Of a stretch of DNA of 64,000 nucleotides, positions 12,101 through 23,338 are shown in pieces. The stretch comes from Gamsiella multidivaricata (lineage: Eukaryota > Mortierellomycota > Mortierellomycetes > Mortierellales > Mortierellaceae). Location: contig NW_026251808.1 of NCBI RefSeq assembly GCF_025024155.1, forward strand, positions 47,113 through 111,112, written 5' to 3'. Under the pieces are notes generated by a model, which saw only the letters and a program-made list of their open reading frames with translations, did no database searches and was not told the DNA's origin. Numbering within the stretch: the stretch's first letter is position 1; each line of letters begins with the position of its first letter. A program made the position numbers and the translations under genes.

Positions 12101-14259
12101 AATCACCATTTGAGAGTCAGAAGGAATGCAAGTTAGCATTATTATTGAATGGGGTCTATCGATGATGCTTACCCGACCATCTCGTAGAGACAGAACTTGA
12201 GGCGATAGGTCCCCTCCATCCGCACAGAGAGATCTGGAAAGACAAAGAAGCCGGACTCTGTGCCGCCGTCCTCAAAGTCTTTGAGGGGATAGAGCGAGGA
12301 CACTGAGGACCCTGTGGTGGCCTTGGTCCTGTTGTCCTTGAAGAGTTGCATGTCCTCCTTGGACCGAGTGTCCTTGATCAGAAGCACATCCTCACGCGTG
12401 TCTTTCTCCACCAGGGAAGCATGCATGAAGTAATAGGGGTTCTGCAAATATGAGGTGAATGCGCCATTGCTGCAATGCCCAATGAAGGAAGGACGATAAA
12501 TTGGCGGCAAAAAAGATAGTCTTTGATCAGCAATAGGATCGACGACTGCTGTGCACCCTATTATTCGCTTAACGGTATCTGCCCATTGGCGCGACACAGA
12601 GTGTACTGCCATTTGATTGCGTGCACAGCAAAGAAGACAGTACAAAGCGGATGCGATGTGTCTGTCCTTACCTCTTACTGCCACCACTTGAGGGAGGGGC
12701 CTTGACAATTAACTGGACAATTGGGGGTGGGTCAATTGGTCGTCGATCGGCTGTTTGTTTGTGTGTGTATGTTTATTCGTGGTTATCCATAGTAGAACAA
12801 GCGAGCACAGGATGATGCGATTAGTGAGAGGGCTGCTGATCGGGAAACCCAGATATGTACAACATATATAACATGTACGAAGAAAATGGAGGCAGAAAAA
12901 AGAATGCCGCGACAACAACTGCCTTTCATCTCCAAACAACACAGTGCAAACAAGATCAACGACCCACTCACATCATTGACAACAATGAGAAACAAGAAAC
13001 AGGAGACAAGCGGACAACAAAAGGCAACAACAGAGCACAAGAGAACAGCAGAAGCAAATAACGGCGGCAGCGCTCAATTGGTGTGGGTAAAAAAAAAAAA
13101 GGGCTCTCATTTTGCACACTATCACTAGCGAAGCGCGCAATAACCCAGCGTTTCGGCACCAGCATCCCCCTGCTCGCGCAGCAACCTGCCTGTACGGATG
13201 GTATCAGGACGAAGGACCTGAGAGCCAACGAATGCAGGACGTGTGCTGTGTGGTGCAGGGGCACGCTTGGAATTGCTTTGGATGGTATACGAATGATGCC
13301 CTCCTTCCCGGTCGGTCAATCAGACGTGCAAAGGGCGACAAGAAACAAATAACCCGATGCATTTACGGCCACATGGGGTGCGCGACAACCCAAAACTGGA
13401 TGACCAAAAGAATGGAACATGAGGGGGAGCGAAGAACGAGGATGGACACAATAATCTTTAAAAGAAATTGTTCCCTTGAATGAATGTGTAAAGGTGGAGG
13501 ACTGATCCGAGGGTTTGGTTCAGATAGGTTTTCCCCTCATTCGCTGGGAAGTCTGCAAAGTATGACACTAGGGCGGAACGTTATCTGCGATCTGGGATGA
13601 GAGCACCTCTTTTTTGAAGCATAGAAACAAAACCTGAAAAAGTAGGTTCGGCAGCCTCGTCTGTTTTTGGACACCACATGTACTGACAGTGCATGGAGAA
13701 TGTTGGCATAGCAGGATGAAAGGCAACCCAGAAAAATGCGTTGGAGAGAGGAAGTAGCAATTGGCAGGAAGTAAGATGAATAAGATTACGCCGACAGTGG
13801 TAATTGGCTTTAAAACGAGGCATGCCACACCGAGAACGATATAATTGCTTGTTGTGGATGATGATGTCGCTGGCATTGGCATTGACGCTGGTACCAGCGC
13901 TGGTGCTAGCTCGCAGAGGGAGGGAAGGACACCCGTATCTCCCGGTTTTTTTTCCAAGTGATTGAAATCGACTTGCCTTTTTCGCCCACACCACACATGC
14001 GCGATTGCTTGGGTTGCTGCCGGAGGATCAGTTCATAGGTGCTGAAAAGCGAAGAAAAGTTATGGAGGAGAAGAGTGCTGATGTTAGGAAGGTCGATCTC
14101 GATGCAGACCCTGGGGTCCATATGGTGGGGTGTACAGGGTTAAGGGTCAAGAGTCAAAAGTGGGAATGGGAGGTCTTACACGTTTGCCCGCTGTTCTGGA
14201 TGTACTCGTTGACACACGGGGGTGAACTGGTAGGATGGGAGCTCATCCGAGGCCGGCAT
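9101..14259 (-). CDS. Velvet-domain developmental regulator with long disordered C-terminus (VeA-like layout)
   Basis: Velvet proteins are fungal DNA-binding regulators that link development and secondary metabolism and act in the nucleus as homo- or heterodimers. Seven exons: 14180-14259, 13977-14041, 12672-12750, 12173-12469, 11996-12075, 11815-11890 and 9101-11729, total 1101 residues with perfect phase. The velvet domain covers about residues 27-222: YELILRQQPKQSRMCGVGEK, DRRPIDPPPIVQL, NPYYFMHASLVE, TTGSSVSSLYPLKD, GFFVFPDLSVRMEGTYRLKF, SDPLVVYSAKKFPGMEEST and AEQGLKIRIRKEVRPKK. The remaining 880 residues are rich in Gln, His, Pro, Ser and Gly, with a basic patch SKRRASGIRTIEFRREK that could serve nuclear import. 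The long tail resembles VeA more than VelB or VosA, but the subfamily is not certain. Intron 2 is 1226 nt with a GC donor. The last acceptor has an alternative 3 nt downstream. Confidence 0.92.
12751..13976 (-). other. 1.2-kb GC-AG intron inside the velvet gene
   Basis: The upstream exon ends CGAAAAAG and the intron begins GCAAGT; it ends ACAAACAG. The join restores the family motif GVGEKADRRPIDPPP, so the GC donor is well supported. The intron is about ten times longer than most in this window. I see no gene inside it; the small open frames on both strands have no coding character. Confidence 0.85.
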
Positions 14260-17030
14260 GTGGGATTGTGCAGGGGGTGAGGGCCACTGTGGTGTTGACT
14301 GTTCTTTTTTTCTTTGATAAAGACGTGGTTATTGTCGTATAGGGCGAATGTCGAGGTCGAGGGCCAAGGTCAATGAGGGGAAGCGACAGAGGAGCGGAGG
14401 AAGCAAGAGAGGATGAGATGAATTGGTTGAATTGGTTGAATCGGTTGGAATCCAAGGAAGGAGTGGATGGAAAGAATGGGATTCTGTTTGTCGAGGATGT
14501 GTGCTTTTTTTCTTTTTTTTTTTTCTTCTCTCTAAGTCGTCTTTAAGAGCGAGAGGGGATGTGGAGGGGGGGAGCAACGGTGGTTATGCAATTAGGTATG
14601 TCGGGGACATGGTATTCAATTGGAAGAGAGAGCGAGAGAGAGAGAGGTGGGGGTAGAGGGAAGAGATAGTGAGAGGGAGATAATGAGAGGGAGAGTGAAG
14701 GAAAGAAAGGGCAGGGGATCGTATTGGGATCGAGGAGGAACCGAGAGAGTGGGTCCTATTTTCTGGTCTACGGACTAATTTCCACAGTGCGTGGACATTG
14801 GGACTAATCATCTCTTTTTTGCTGCTCTCTCCAGACTAGGAGCATGCATACAGCCATACGCATGTACAGGTACATACAAAGTAGCCCCTACACCCCGCGC
14901 GCACACTGGGTGTTTGAAAAAGGACATGGAAGGTACATGCGCCAGCACACACTGGCATGGCATAACAAACACCCGCTCATAAATGCATGGACGGTCTGAT
15001 GGTTGGATGGACACATTGGCCATTTTTATGGCACCTGAAGAACAAGCCAGTAATTCCATCCAATCGCATAGCATGGGATAGCACGGCCAGATGTGTACTG
15101 TACATGGACGTGGACTTGCGTGGAGAATGAATATCACCTTCTCTGCATAGATCTATCGGGATGGATTTACCAGAATTTGGAGCGCATGGTCCATGAATAT
15201 CTCCAAGAGGTCATCTATCTGCATCCGAGGCCTGGGAGCATGGGTGTGGGGCAACTGTGGCGTATCACTGCCACATAGCCTCAGACTTCGTGCTTTACTC
15301 CACCATACATCCTACATGCAGAGACAAAACGAAGAGATAGGGGGGATTAAGGGGGCAGAAGCAAAGAAGAAAAAGGGATTGGGGCGCAGAAGCGCTTCAT
15401 GGAATCAGAGCCGGCTAGTTCATTTCTCCTCCCTTCTCCTCCCTTCTCATTTCTCTTCACAAATTAATTATGGGTTCGGTCATAGTCTGCATCATGAGCG
15501 GATTGACCTAAAAAAGATCGGCGCGATCTCCTCTTCGTACTCTGATACATCGAAAGAAAATACGCAAGCCATGCACATTCTACTCATCCCGCAATTGACA
15601 ACTGCTGCGAACCGCGAATCGTATGCCAGCCATGACGGAAGCATGCCATGGGGACTGGGGACTGGGGATTGGATGGGGAAAGATGGACCAGGTGCATCAG
15701 AGAAGACAGACAGGCCTATTCTTTGTGCGGGGAAGGCGCTTCATAATTGCTGTGGATTCTTTTGTTCGCTTACGCACTGTCACAGCCTATTCCACTGTGT
15801 CGGGCGTTTTTCCCTTTGCGGGAGATGCCGCCCGATTTCCCGGGGAGACTGAGACGCTTCAGCATAAAAAGAAATCGCATCCCATCCCCTTATAAAACCA
15901 TTTCGAACAACAGCGACAACAGGCGAACAGTGTATCCCGGCTACTAATCCGCACTTTCACCTGTATCCACTGTCTACAGGACTCGGCCTTTTCTACTAGC
16001 CATTAGCAGCGTCCACATCCAATAGTCTAGCACTACACAAACGGATTGTTCATGGGCTCGAAAAAGAACGCACTAAGAGTCTTTAATGCATTAATGAAAA
16101 CAATGTAATGCAGCTATTAGCTAGAACACGTAGGCGTAATACACAATACACTAATCATTCGTCAGGCGGGAAAGATGAGAGTCTCGAAGAGACCAAGAGA
16201 GTACAGTCGATCTGCGGACGAAGGCGACTCACAAAGTGTTGAAAAGCGTGGATGTCGATAGAAGAATGAATAGCACAGGATCCTGTCTCTACTCTTTATT
16301 ACCTTGACTAATCCAAGTGCGCCTCCACACGACAGGGTCTGCTCCTAAACTACACCGCAACGATGAATTTGCCATCATAAACCAACCCTTTTATGATCCA
16401 TTAAGGGATCTCCAGAACATGCCTCCCGCTTGCCCATCTCATTTCCTCTCCGGCTTCTTATCGACTGAGGTGTGCATATCAGCGCTCATGCAGGCTATCA
16501 TCATACCGCCCGGTGCCATATAGTAGCATTCGACCTATTTAGCCACCTCTTCTGGATGAGAGTTCCACTTGTTGTGTGGAAAGAACAAAGTACTTTATTT
16601 TTTATTAACGCCAGATCCCCCCCAGGCGTACAGGCGTGCCACAGGCTGCATTGCCCAGTGTGGAAAGAACAAGGTACGCGACGTGGATGCGTCCTAGGAT
16701 TGGCTACACGTGATGATATATTGCCTCATGGATTTCCATTGCTCTTTTTCTCATTGTGCCTGAGGGCTGTTGCAGAGCCCAGAGGAGGAAGATTACCACT
16801 CATCATCTCGCACCATCGTGCATTACATTCCTCATCCTCTTTCTCTTAACACTTCTCCACCCTTTTGCCAGTTCGGCATACTTCCCTCAAAGAGACTCAA
16901 GCAGTACGGATCAACCCCTCCTTCTTCCTCCCTCCCCATTCGAAATCAAAGACGCGTACAGGCTACTGTCATTTTTGCACGCCCTCGAGACTGACTCACC
17001 ACCTTCCTACTCTCTTCGAAACTCTTTTTA
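14260..17030. other. Long region without recognised gene between velvet and PMT4
   Basis: 2.8 kb separating two divergent genes. It contains purine-rich stretches on the plus strand (about 14380-14740, which read as pyrimidine tracts in the velvet orientation) and a pyrimidine-rich stretch just before the PMT4 start (about 16800-17030). Open frames here, the largest 15193-15852, lack recognisable motifs. Likely content is two promoters and a long velvet 5' leader; no RNA gene seen. Confidence 0.5.
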
Positions 17031-20000
17031 GTGGAGGGTTCCTCTGAGAACACGCTCCGCCAGCGGACATCAGCACAAACAAAGCTTGCTAATCTCGACA
17101 AACGAGCTGACGACAACGATGAGATCAAGGAAGTATGGACCGTCTTGGAGGCACATTTTGCGGTATCAATTGATCCCCACAGGAATATCCAGCTGATTAG
17201 GCCATGTCCCTGTGCAATGTCACCATAGGTAATCACATCCGTATACACTCCGGCGGAACAGAGGACGTCGTTGGCAATGTTGGCTATATTGACTATTGTG
17301 GCTCTCTGCACACGCTTCTACAAGATCAACGAGCCTGATGAGGTCGTGTAAGTGACGTCTGCTTCAGTCCACTTGATCTCAATTGCAACCGAGTATTTAA
17401 CTTCTAGTATCTGATAGGTTCGACGAGGTTCACTTTGGCAAGTTCGCGTCATACTACATCCGCGGCACCTACTTCTTCGATGTCCACCCACCTCTGGCAA
17501 AGATGATGCTGGGCGCCATGGGCTATTTTATCGGCTACGATGGACACTTTCTCTTTGAGAACATCGGAGACAACTACATCACCAACAATGTACCCTACAT
17601 CGGACTTCGCGCACTGCCAGCATTCCTCGGCGCCATGACTGTGCCTATTGTCTATATGACCATGCGTGAGGCTGGGTATCCCGTTATAACCTGTGCCCTG
17701 GCTGGCTTTTTCATTACCTTTGGTACGGTACAGGATATCGCTTCGGACCCTGCATTATCGATCTTGACTTGTTTACTTTGTTGTTCATAACTCTAACCAA
17801 ACGATGGCGTATCTCTTATCATATATTTGATCTCTTGTCTTTTGTCTGCAGACAACATGCTGGTCACCCAGACACGTCTGATCTTGCTGGATTCAATGCT
17901 CGTCTTCTTCATGGTGTGCTCCATCTACAGCTATGTCAGGTTCTACAAGACCAGGAACAAGTAAGCGCAGCAGGAAGCGTATTGCCATGGTTCATGACAT
18001 GAGGCATCACTTTGGCCGCTGTGAGCCCTCATTTTATCGCTGTATTAACCTTAACTAACTTCTTCATCTTGAATAGTCCGTTCTCGGCTCGTTGGTGGGC
18101 CTGGCTACTTGCCACCGGTGTGTCTATTGCTTTGACAACCAGGTATCATATCGTAACATACAATGCGTGTTACATGTCGTTGTTCAGCAAGGCAGCGATG
18201 GCAGTACGTGAATGGCTATTAACTATCTGCCCATATCGATTGTCATATGTAGTGTCAAAATGGTTGGACTCTTTACAGTGGCTACAGTTGGGGTCGCGGT
18301 CGTATGGGACCTGTGGGTGCTCCTGGATATTCGCCGACGACTGACCATGCAGGAATTCATGAACCACTTCTGGGCCCGCGCCCTGGGATTGATTGTACTC
18401 CCTGCGGTCATCTACTTATTCTGGTTTTATGTTCACTTTGCAGTCCTTACTCGCAGTGGCCCTGGTGACGATTTTATGAGCACCGAATTCCAAGAGACCC
18501 TCCTGGGCAACACCATGGCGGATGGTCTCTGTAAGTTTACGTTCTACGCATGAATAATACTTAAAAGCGTATTTTCTTGCCAATCTATGTTATTAAGAAC
18601 GTGCTAACGACTTCCTTTTATCCATGGTATTTGTTCCCTGTACCACCAGTCATTAAGTATGGCGACAACATCACTATTCGACACAAGGATACAGCCGTTT
18701 ACCTTCACTCTCATCCCCACAACTATCCAAGGGTATATGACGATGGACGTATTAGCAGCGCAGGCCAGCAAGTCACCGGATATGCCCATGCGGACCCCAA
18801 CAATGTTTGGCATGTTGCCAGTGGCGATCCCAACGACTCGAAAACTGGTCAGGAAGTCAAGCACAAGGATGTGATTCGCCTCTTGCACGTCACGACGTCC
18901 TCATGGCTCTTGGCCCACGATGTTGCCTCACCTACCATGACGACTAATGAGGAGATCACGACATACTCTACTGAGGAAGATGGCTCTCGTTACAATGAAA
19001 CGACCTTTCAGATCATGCTCGAGAGTGGCGGAAACAAGTTGCGCACTATGGCCAGCACCTTCAAGCTGATCCATGTGGACACCAAGGTCGCTATTTGGAC
19101 TCATTCGCAAAAGCTCCCCGACTGGGGCTTTGAGCAACAGGAGGTCAATGGCAACAAGAATATTATACAGAAGTCGACCCTTTGGTGGTCTGATAACATC
19201 GAAGGAACCGACCGTAAGAACTATTTGTCAGTTTTCATATCTTCCAAATGTTACCATATGTTATCTGCACTTAATAACCACGTCCAATGTTGGTGGCGTC
19301 CGAATTCGATTTTTTGAACAAATAGCGGCGGAAGTTCAAGCGGAAGAGGTCAAGCCTGTGAAGAAGCGCTCTTTTTTCCTCAAGTTTATAGAACTCCAAG
19401 GAAAGATGTTCTCGCACAACGCTGGACTAACAGGAAAGCACCCTTATCAAAGCCAACCCATTGAGTGGCCCTTCTTGACCAAGGGCATTTCTTTCTGGAC
19501 TCAGGACTCTACTCGCAAACAGATCTATCTTCTCGGAAATCCTCTGGGCATGTGGATTGCTGCCGGATCACTTGCAGTCATTGTCGGTGTTGCCGGCGCT
19601 GATATTTTGAGCCGTCGTCGTGGTTTCTATCCGCTCGACCAGGGTAAGGAAGTCTTTCCTTCCCCGAATTTGTTGATTTGCTACAGCGTGCCGAAGTATG
19701 AGTTGGAAATAATTGCTAACAAGTTTGTTCTTGATGATTCTAGGCGTCCAAAAGCGTTTCTATTATGCGACAGGTTTCTTCTTTGTAGGCTGGGCATTGC
19801 ACTACTTCCCATTCTTCTTAATGGGACGCGCCCTGTTCTTGCACCACTACATGCCGGCGCAGGTATTCTCGTACATAATTCTGGCAGCGGTGCATGCGTT
19901 CATGTTTACCGAGGGCGTGGACGGACCGATCTCAGAGCCCGGTCCCGAGGTGCGTCCACGTCGGCTGCAGCGGGCGGTGGTACCGGCACTAGCGTATATC

Positions 20001-20141
20001 AGCGCAGCAGTGCTGGCAGCAATCCATTTGGGGTCGTTCTTGTACTTTGCGCCGCTGTCGTATGGCACGAGCGCGTTGGATGTCCCTGCACTTGCTCGCC
20101 GTAAGCTGCTTCCGCAATGGGAGTTTCACTTTGCCAAGTAG
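17031..20141 (+). CDS. PMT4: Dolichyl-phosphate-mannose--protein O-mannosyltransferase, PMT4 type
   Basis: ER membrane enzyme that transfers mannose from dolichyl-phosphate-mannose to Ser/Thr of secreted and wall proteins. Nine exons: 17031-17132, 17229-17347, 17418-17722, 17852-17960, 18077-18142, 18253-18530, 18650-19213, 19326-19643 and 19744-20141; 752 residues. The first luminal loop has the acidic motif in [19 protein letters not shown], then [10 protein letters not shown] and [19 protein letters not shown]. Several hydrophobic segments follow. The MIR region starts at [19 protein letters not shown] and includes [15 protein letters not shown]. Later motifs are [20 protein letters not shown] and [13 protein letters not shown]. 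The loop [17 protein letters not shown] and the MIR sequence resemble the PMT4 subfamily rather than PMT1 or PMT2 (family knowledge). The start opens with a 34-residue hydrophilic N-terminus, as usual for cytosolic PMT tails. A polyadenylation signal lies about 60 nt after the stop. Confidence 0.93.
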
Positions 20142-20199
20142 AGTCGTCTCCTCATATTTCTTGCTGTCGATATCACCATTGTCGTCGCCCTCATGCATC

Positions 20200-20205
20200 A
20201 ATAAA
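20200..20205 (+). terminator. Polyadenylation signal AATAAA of PMT4
   Basis: Canonical hexamer 59 nt after the PMT4 stop codon, on the coding strand. Confidence 0.6.
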
Positions 20206-20435
20206 GTATAGTGAGTGCCTTCGTACCTGAACATGGGATATAAAGACGCCATTAATGGACGGCCTATTGTTTAGGTTCTGACGAACGCCAAGGCTCCCAT
20301 GATTCCCACGCACCACATCCAGCAGGCCAATAGACTTTGGGGGTACTTTTCTCAGAAAGGAAACCATTTCTTTTTCTCCTTCAACCTCTTCTTTACTCTT
20401 CTAACCCATCCCGCAGCACGACACATACAGCAACC

Positions 20436-23050
20436 ATGGTAATAGCCGGCCGACTGCTGGCAGCGCGTGTGATCTTTAGGAGGACCTTCGTTACCTCCCG
20501 CCCACTGTGGAACGTACGCAAGACGAGCCACGAATAAAAAAATAAAAAAAGACAGGAAGAGGCCTTTTCTCTGGTCTCCATCAGACCCTACTCCGGAATC
20601 ATCTCCTCCACCTTTACCATCACATTGAGGAATGCAATTGCAGTTCCTGTTTTGCTTGCCACTAATTCTTTTTCTAACACGCGTTGCTTGTGCCTTGTTC
20701 TTCGTGTAGACTGAAATCCATCCTGCCCCCGTTGAGGCCAATGACTTTCTCGACTTTGTGAACCAGGCCCAGTCGCCGTTCCACGCGACGGAGCAGGCGG
20801 TGATCCGTCTGCGCAAGGCAGGCTTCCAGGAGATTAAAGAGAAGGAGAACTGGAACAGCATCCTCAAGCGCAATGGCAAGTACTTTTTCACCCGTAACAA
20901 GTCTGCGGTCATTGCCTTTGCTGTTGGAGGCAAATACAAGCCCGGAAACGGTTTCTCGGCCATTGGTGCCCACACGGACTCGCCTTGTTTGAAGGTATGA
21001 ATCCATGAAGCTGGTTTATCCGGAAGAGGAGTTTTCTATTTAGTCATTCCATCTCATCAAATTAATTTGCAATTATAGGTCAAGCCCGTCTCCAAGAAGG
21101 AGAAGCTTGGATATCTCCAAGTTGGCGTTCAGCTCTACGGAGGAGGTCTTTGGTAAGGGTCGCCCATAAGGGCAATGCTGGTGCCATTCCTTTGCCTTTG
21201 TCATCATTGACCATGTCATTGTCCTTTCATGTCGTTAGGCACACCTGGTTCGACCGCGACTTGAGGTAAGAAGACCAAATGAACGTATGGAGACTAGGTA
21301 GAAAGTAACTGCAACCGACGCCGGTAACCCTTATCATTCGCCTTACCTATCCTTAGTGTTGCTGGTCGTGTTGTTGTTGAGACTGATGGTGGCAAGCTGG
21401 AGAGCCGTCTGGCTCGTATTGACAGGTACATCTATTTACGATGAGAAGAATGCCCTGAATATAAAGTGTGTCCGAGTGTTCCCATACTGATCATATTTAA
21501 ACATGTCTTGTTAGGCCTATCCTCCGCATCCCTACCCTCGCTATCCATTTGGACCGCTCTACCAGCGCCGATGGATTCAAATTCAATAATGAAACCCACT
21601 TGACTCCCATCATCTCGACTGTCACCAAGAGGTCGGTTACCTGTACTCCCAAACCGTAGGCGAATCTCAGGAATACTTGGGTATAGTCATTCACACGCCT
21701 TTTGTTCGAAATGAATAGCTTGACTGGCGAGCCCGCAAAGGCTCTCAAGCCCGACACCGAGATCAATGGCGACATCCCCCTTGCTGAGAAGCACCACCCA
21801 ATCCTTATGCACCTGCTTTCAAAGGAGCTGAATGTCCCAGGTACGTTTTTGCGACTGAAATTTTAGCGAACGTTGCATGGTACGAAAATAAGGGATCCTA
21901 ACACGAAAAGCCTGAATATGGTCCAATAGTCGACAAAATCATGGATTTTGAGCTGTGCCTTTACGACACCCAGCCCTCGGCCATTGGAGGTGCCTACAAC
22001 GAGTTCATCTTCTCTGGCCGCCTTGACAACTTGATGATGTCGTACTGCTCCATCGAGGCATTGGTCAAAAGTTTGAAGAACGCAGATTCGTTGGCCAACG
22101 ACCCCAACATCCGACTGGTCTCGCTCTTTGACAATGAAGAGGTCGGATCCAACACCGCCCACGGTGCTGACTCAAACCTGCTCCCCAGTACTTTTGAGCG
22201 TCTCAGCTTGGCGACCTACGACAACGATGCCAGCTCTAGCCATGTACGATGCGATATCATTGTGCTGCGCTTTCTCTGCGAAATACTTGATAGAACTAAC
22301 CGAATCGATATTTTTTGTTCAATGCGATTTAGACCGCAACTGCCTACTTGGAGGCCTTGCCCAAGAGTTATCTGATCAGCGCAGATATGGCCCACGCTGT
22401 CCATCCCAACTATGCGGAGAAGCACGATGATGGCCATCGTCCTCACATGCACAAGGGTGTTGTTGTCAAGGTCAACGCCAACCAGGTAAGTTTCAGACAG
22501 TTGTACAGGTTGCGATGAGTGACTGTAAAGATCTTGAACAAGTTGCTAATGTTGTTTGTAAAAATATCTGCTTATAGCGCTATGCTACGACTGCGCCTAC
22601 GACTGTGGTATTGCGTGAGGTCGCCAAGAAGTACTCTGTGCCTCTGCAGGAGTTTGTCGTCCGCAACGACAGCCCTTGCGGCTCAACCATTGGTCCCATG
22701 CTCTCTGCCAAGCTCGGTCTCCGCACTGTTGGTATGTTTTCTTGTTCTCGCCATCATCTTTGCTTAGGTTTGCAGAGGAATACTAATGCCCTTGTTTTTG
22801 CATGCGCTGGTAAAAAAAAATAGATGTCGGAAATGCTCAGCTGAGCATGCACTCTTGCCGCGAGGTTTGTGGCACTGAGGACGTTGCCTTGGCCATCAAG
22901 CTGTTTGAAGTGAGTGTCATTTTGTGTTTGAGGTCTTCTAGGCGAGTTCTCTGTGGCATGACCATAGATTGATGTGTTTTTATTTTACATGCTCTATAGG
23001 GTTTCTTTGAGGAGTTCCCTGGTGTCGATGCGCGCTTGACGGTTGATTAA
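20436..23050 (+). CDS. Aspartyl aminopeptidase, M18 family zinc metallopeptidase
   Basis: Removes N-terminal acidic residues from peptides; family members are cytosolic or vacuole-delivered dodecamers. Twelve exons: 20436-20513, 20710-20994, 21079-21152, 21239-21265, 21357-21425, 21515-21631, 21719-21840, 21930-22243, 22333-22485, 22578-22731, 22824-22909, 23000-23050; 509 residues. Metal and active-site motifs appear in order: [78 protein letters not shown] and [15 protein letters not shown]. One exon is only 27 nt. The first exon encodes 26 residues with five Arg and no acidic residue, beginning [11 protein letters not shown] and ending FVTSRPLWN, which looks like a mitochondrial presequence. 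The ATG is directly followed by GTAATA, so a splice after ATG would drop that segment in frame and start at [13 protein letters not shown]. The donor after exon 6 (GTCGGT) is weak. Nearest relatives are DNPEP and yeast Ape4. Confidence 0.92.
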
Positions 23051-23094
23051 GTCAACGGACGGGACGAATCACCAAGGGCGTATACCTTCCGTAC

Positions 23095-23096
<2 letters not shown>

Positions 23097-23126
<30 letters not shown>
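23097..23126. repeat. Poly(T) run of 30
   Basis: Uninterrupted T homopolymer between two convergent genes (aminopeptidase and REI1). Runs of nearly the same length occur at 32893-32922 and 37461-37492. Confidence 0.9.
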
Positions 23127-23182
23127 CAGCAAGAGGGTTTTTGCACAAGTAAAAGGTTTCGATCACCGCTTTCTTTAAACGC

Positions 23183-23188
23183 AATAAA
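23183..23188 (+). terminator. Polyadenylation signal AATAAA of the aminopeptidase
   Basis: Canonical hexamer 133 nt after the aminopeptidase stop. A 30-nt T run lies between stop and signal. Confidence 0.45.
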
Positions 23189-23338
23189 GCGAGGGAGAAA
23201 AAAAGAATAATTGAGTACAGGAAAAACGGATGTTGCTGCGAACCCTTGCAGATTTTATTCAAATCATAATGTACATGTATAGAGGAAAAAAGAGAGAGAG
23301 TATGGACATGGGCAGTGTGGCTGTTCAGTCCAAGTACA

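Noticed and set aside
12751..13976. Several small frames within the velvet intron, considered as a nested gene
   Set aside because: No motif, no consistent splicing, no codon bias.
15193..15852. 219-codon plus-strand frame
   Set aside because: No family, random residue composition, no leader or polyadenylation signal.
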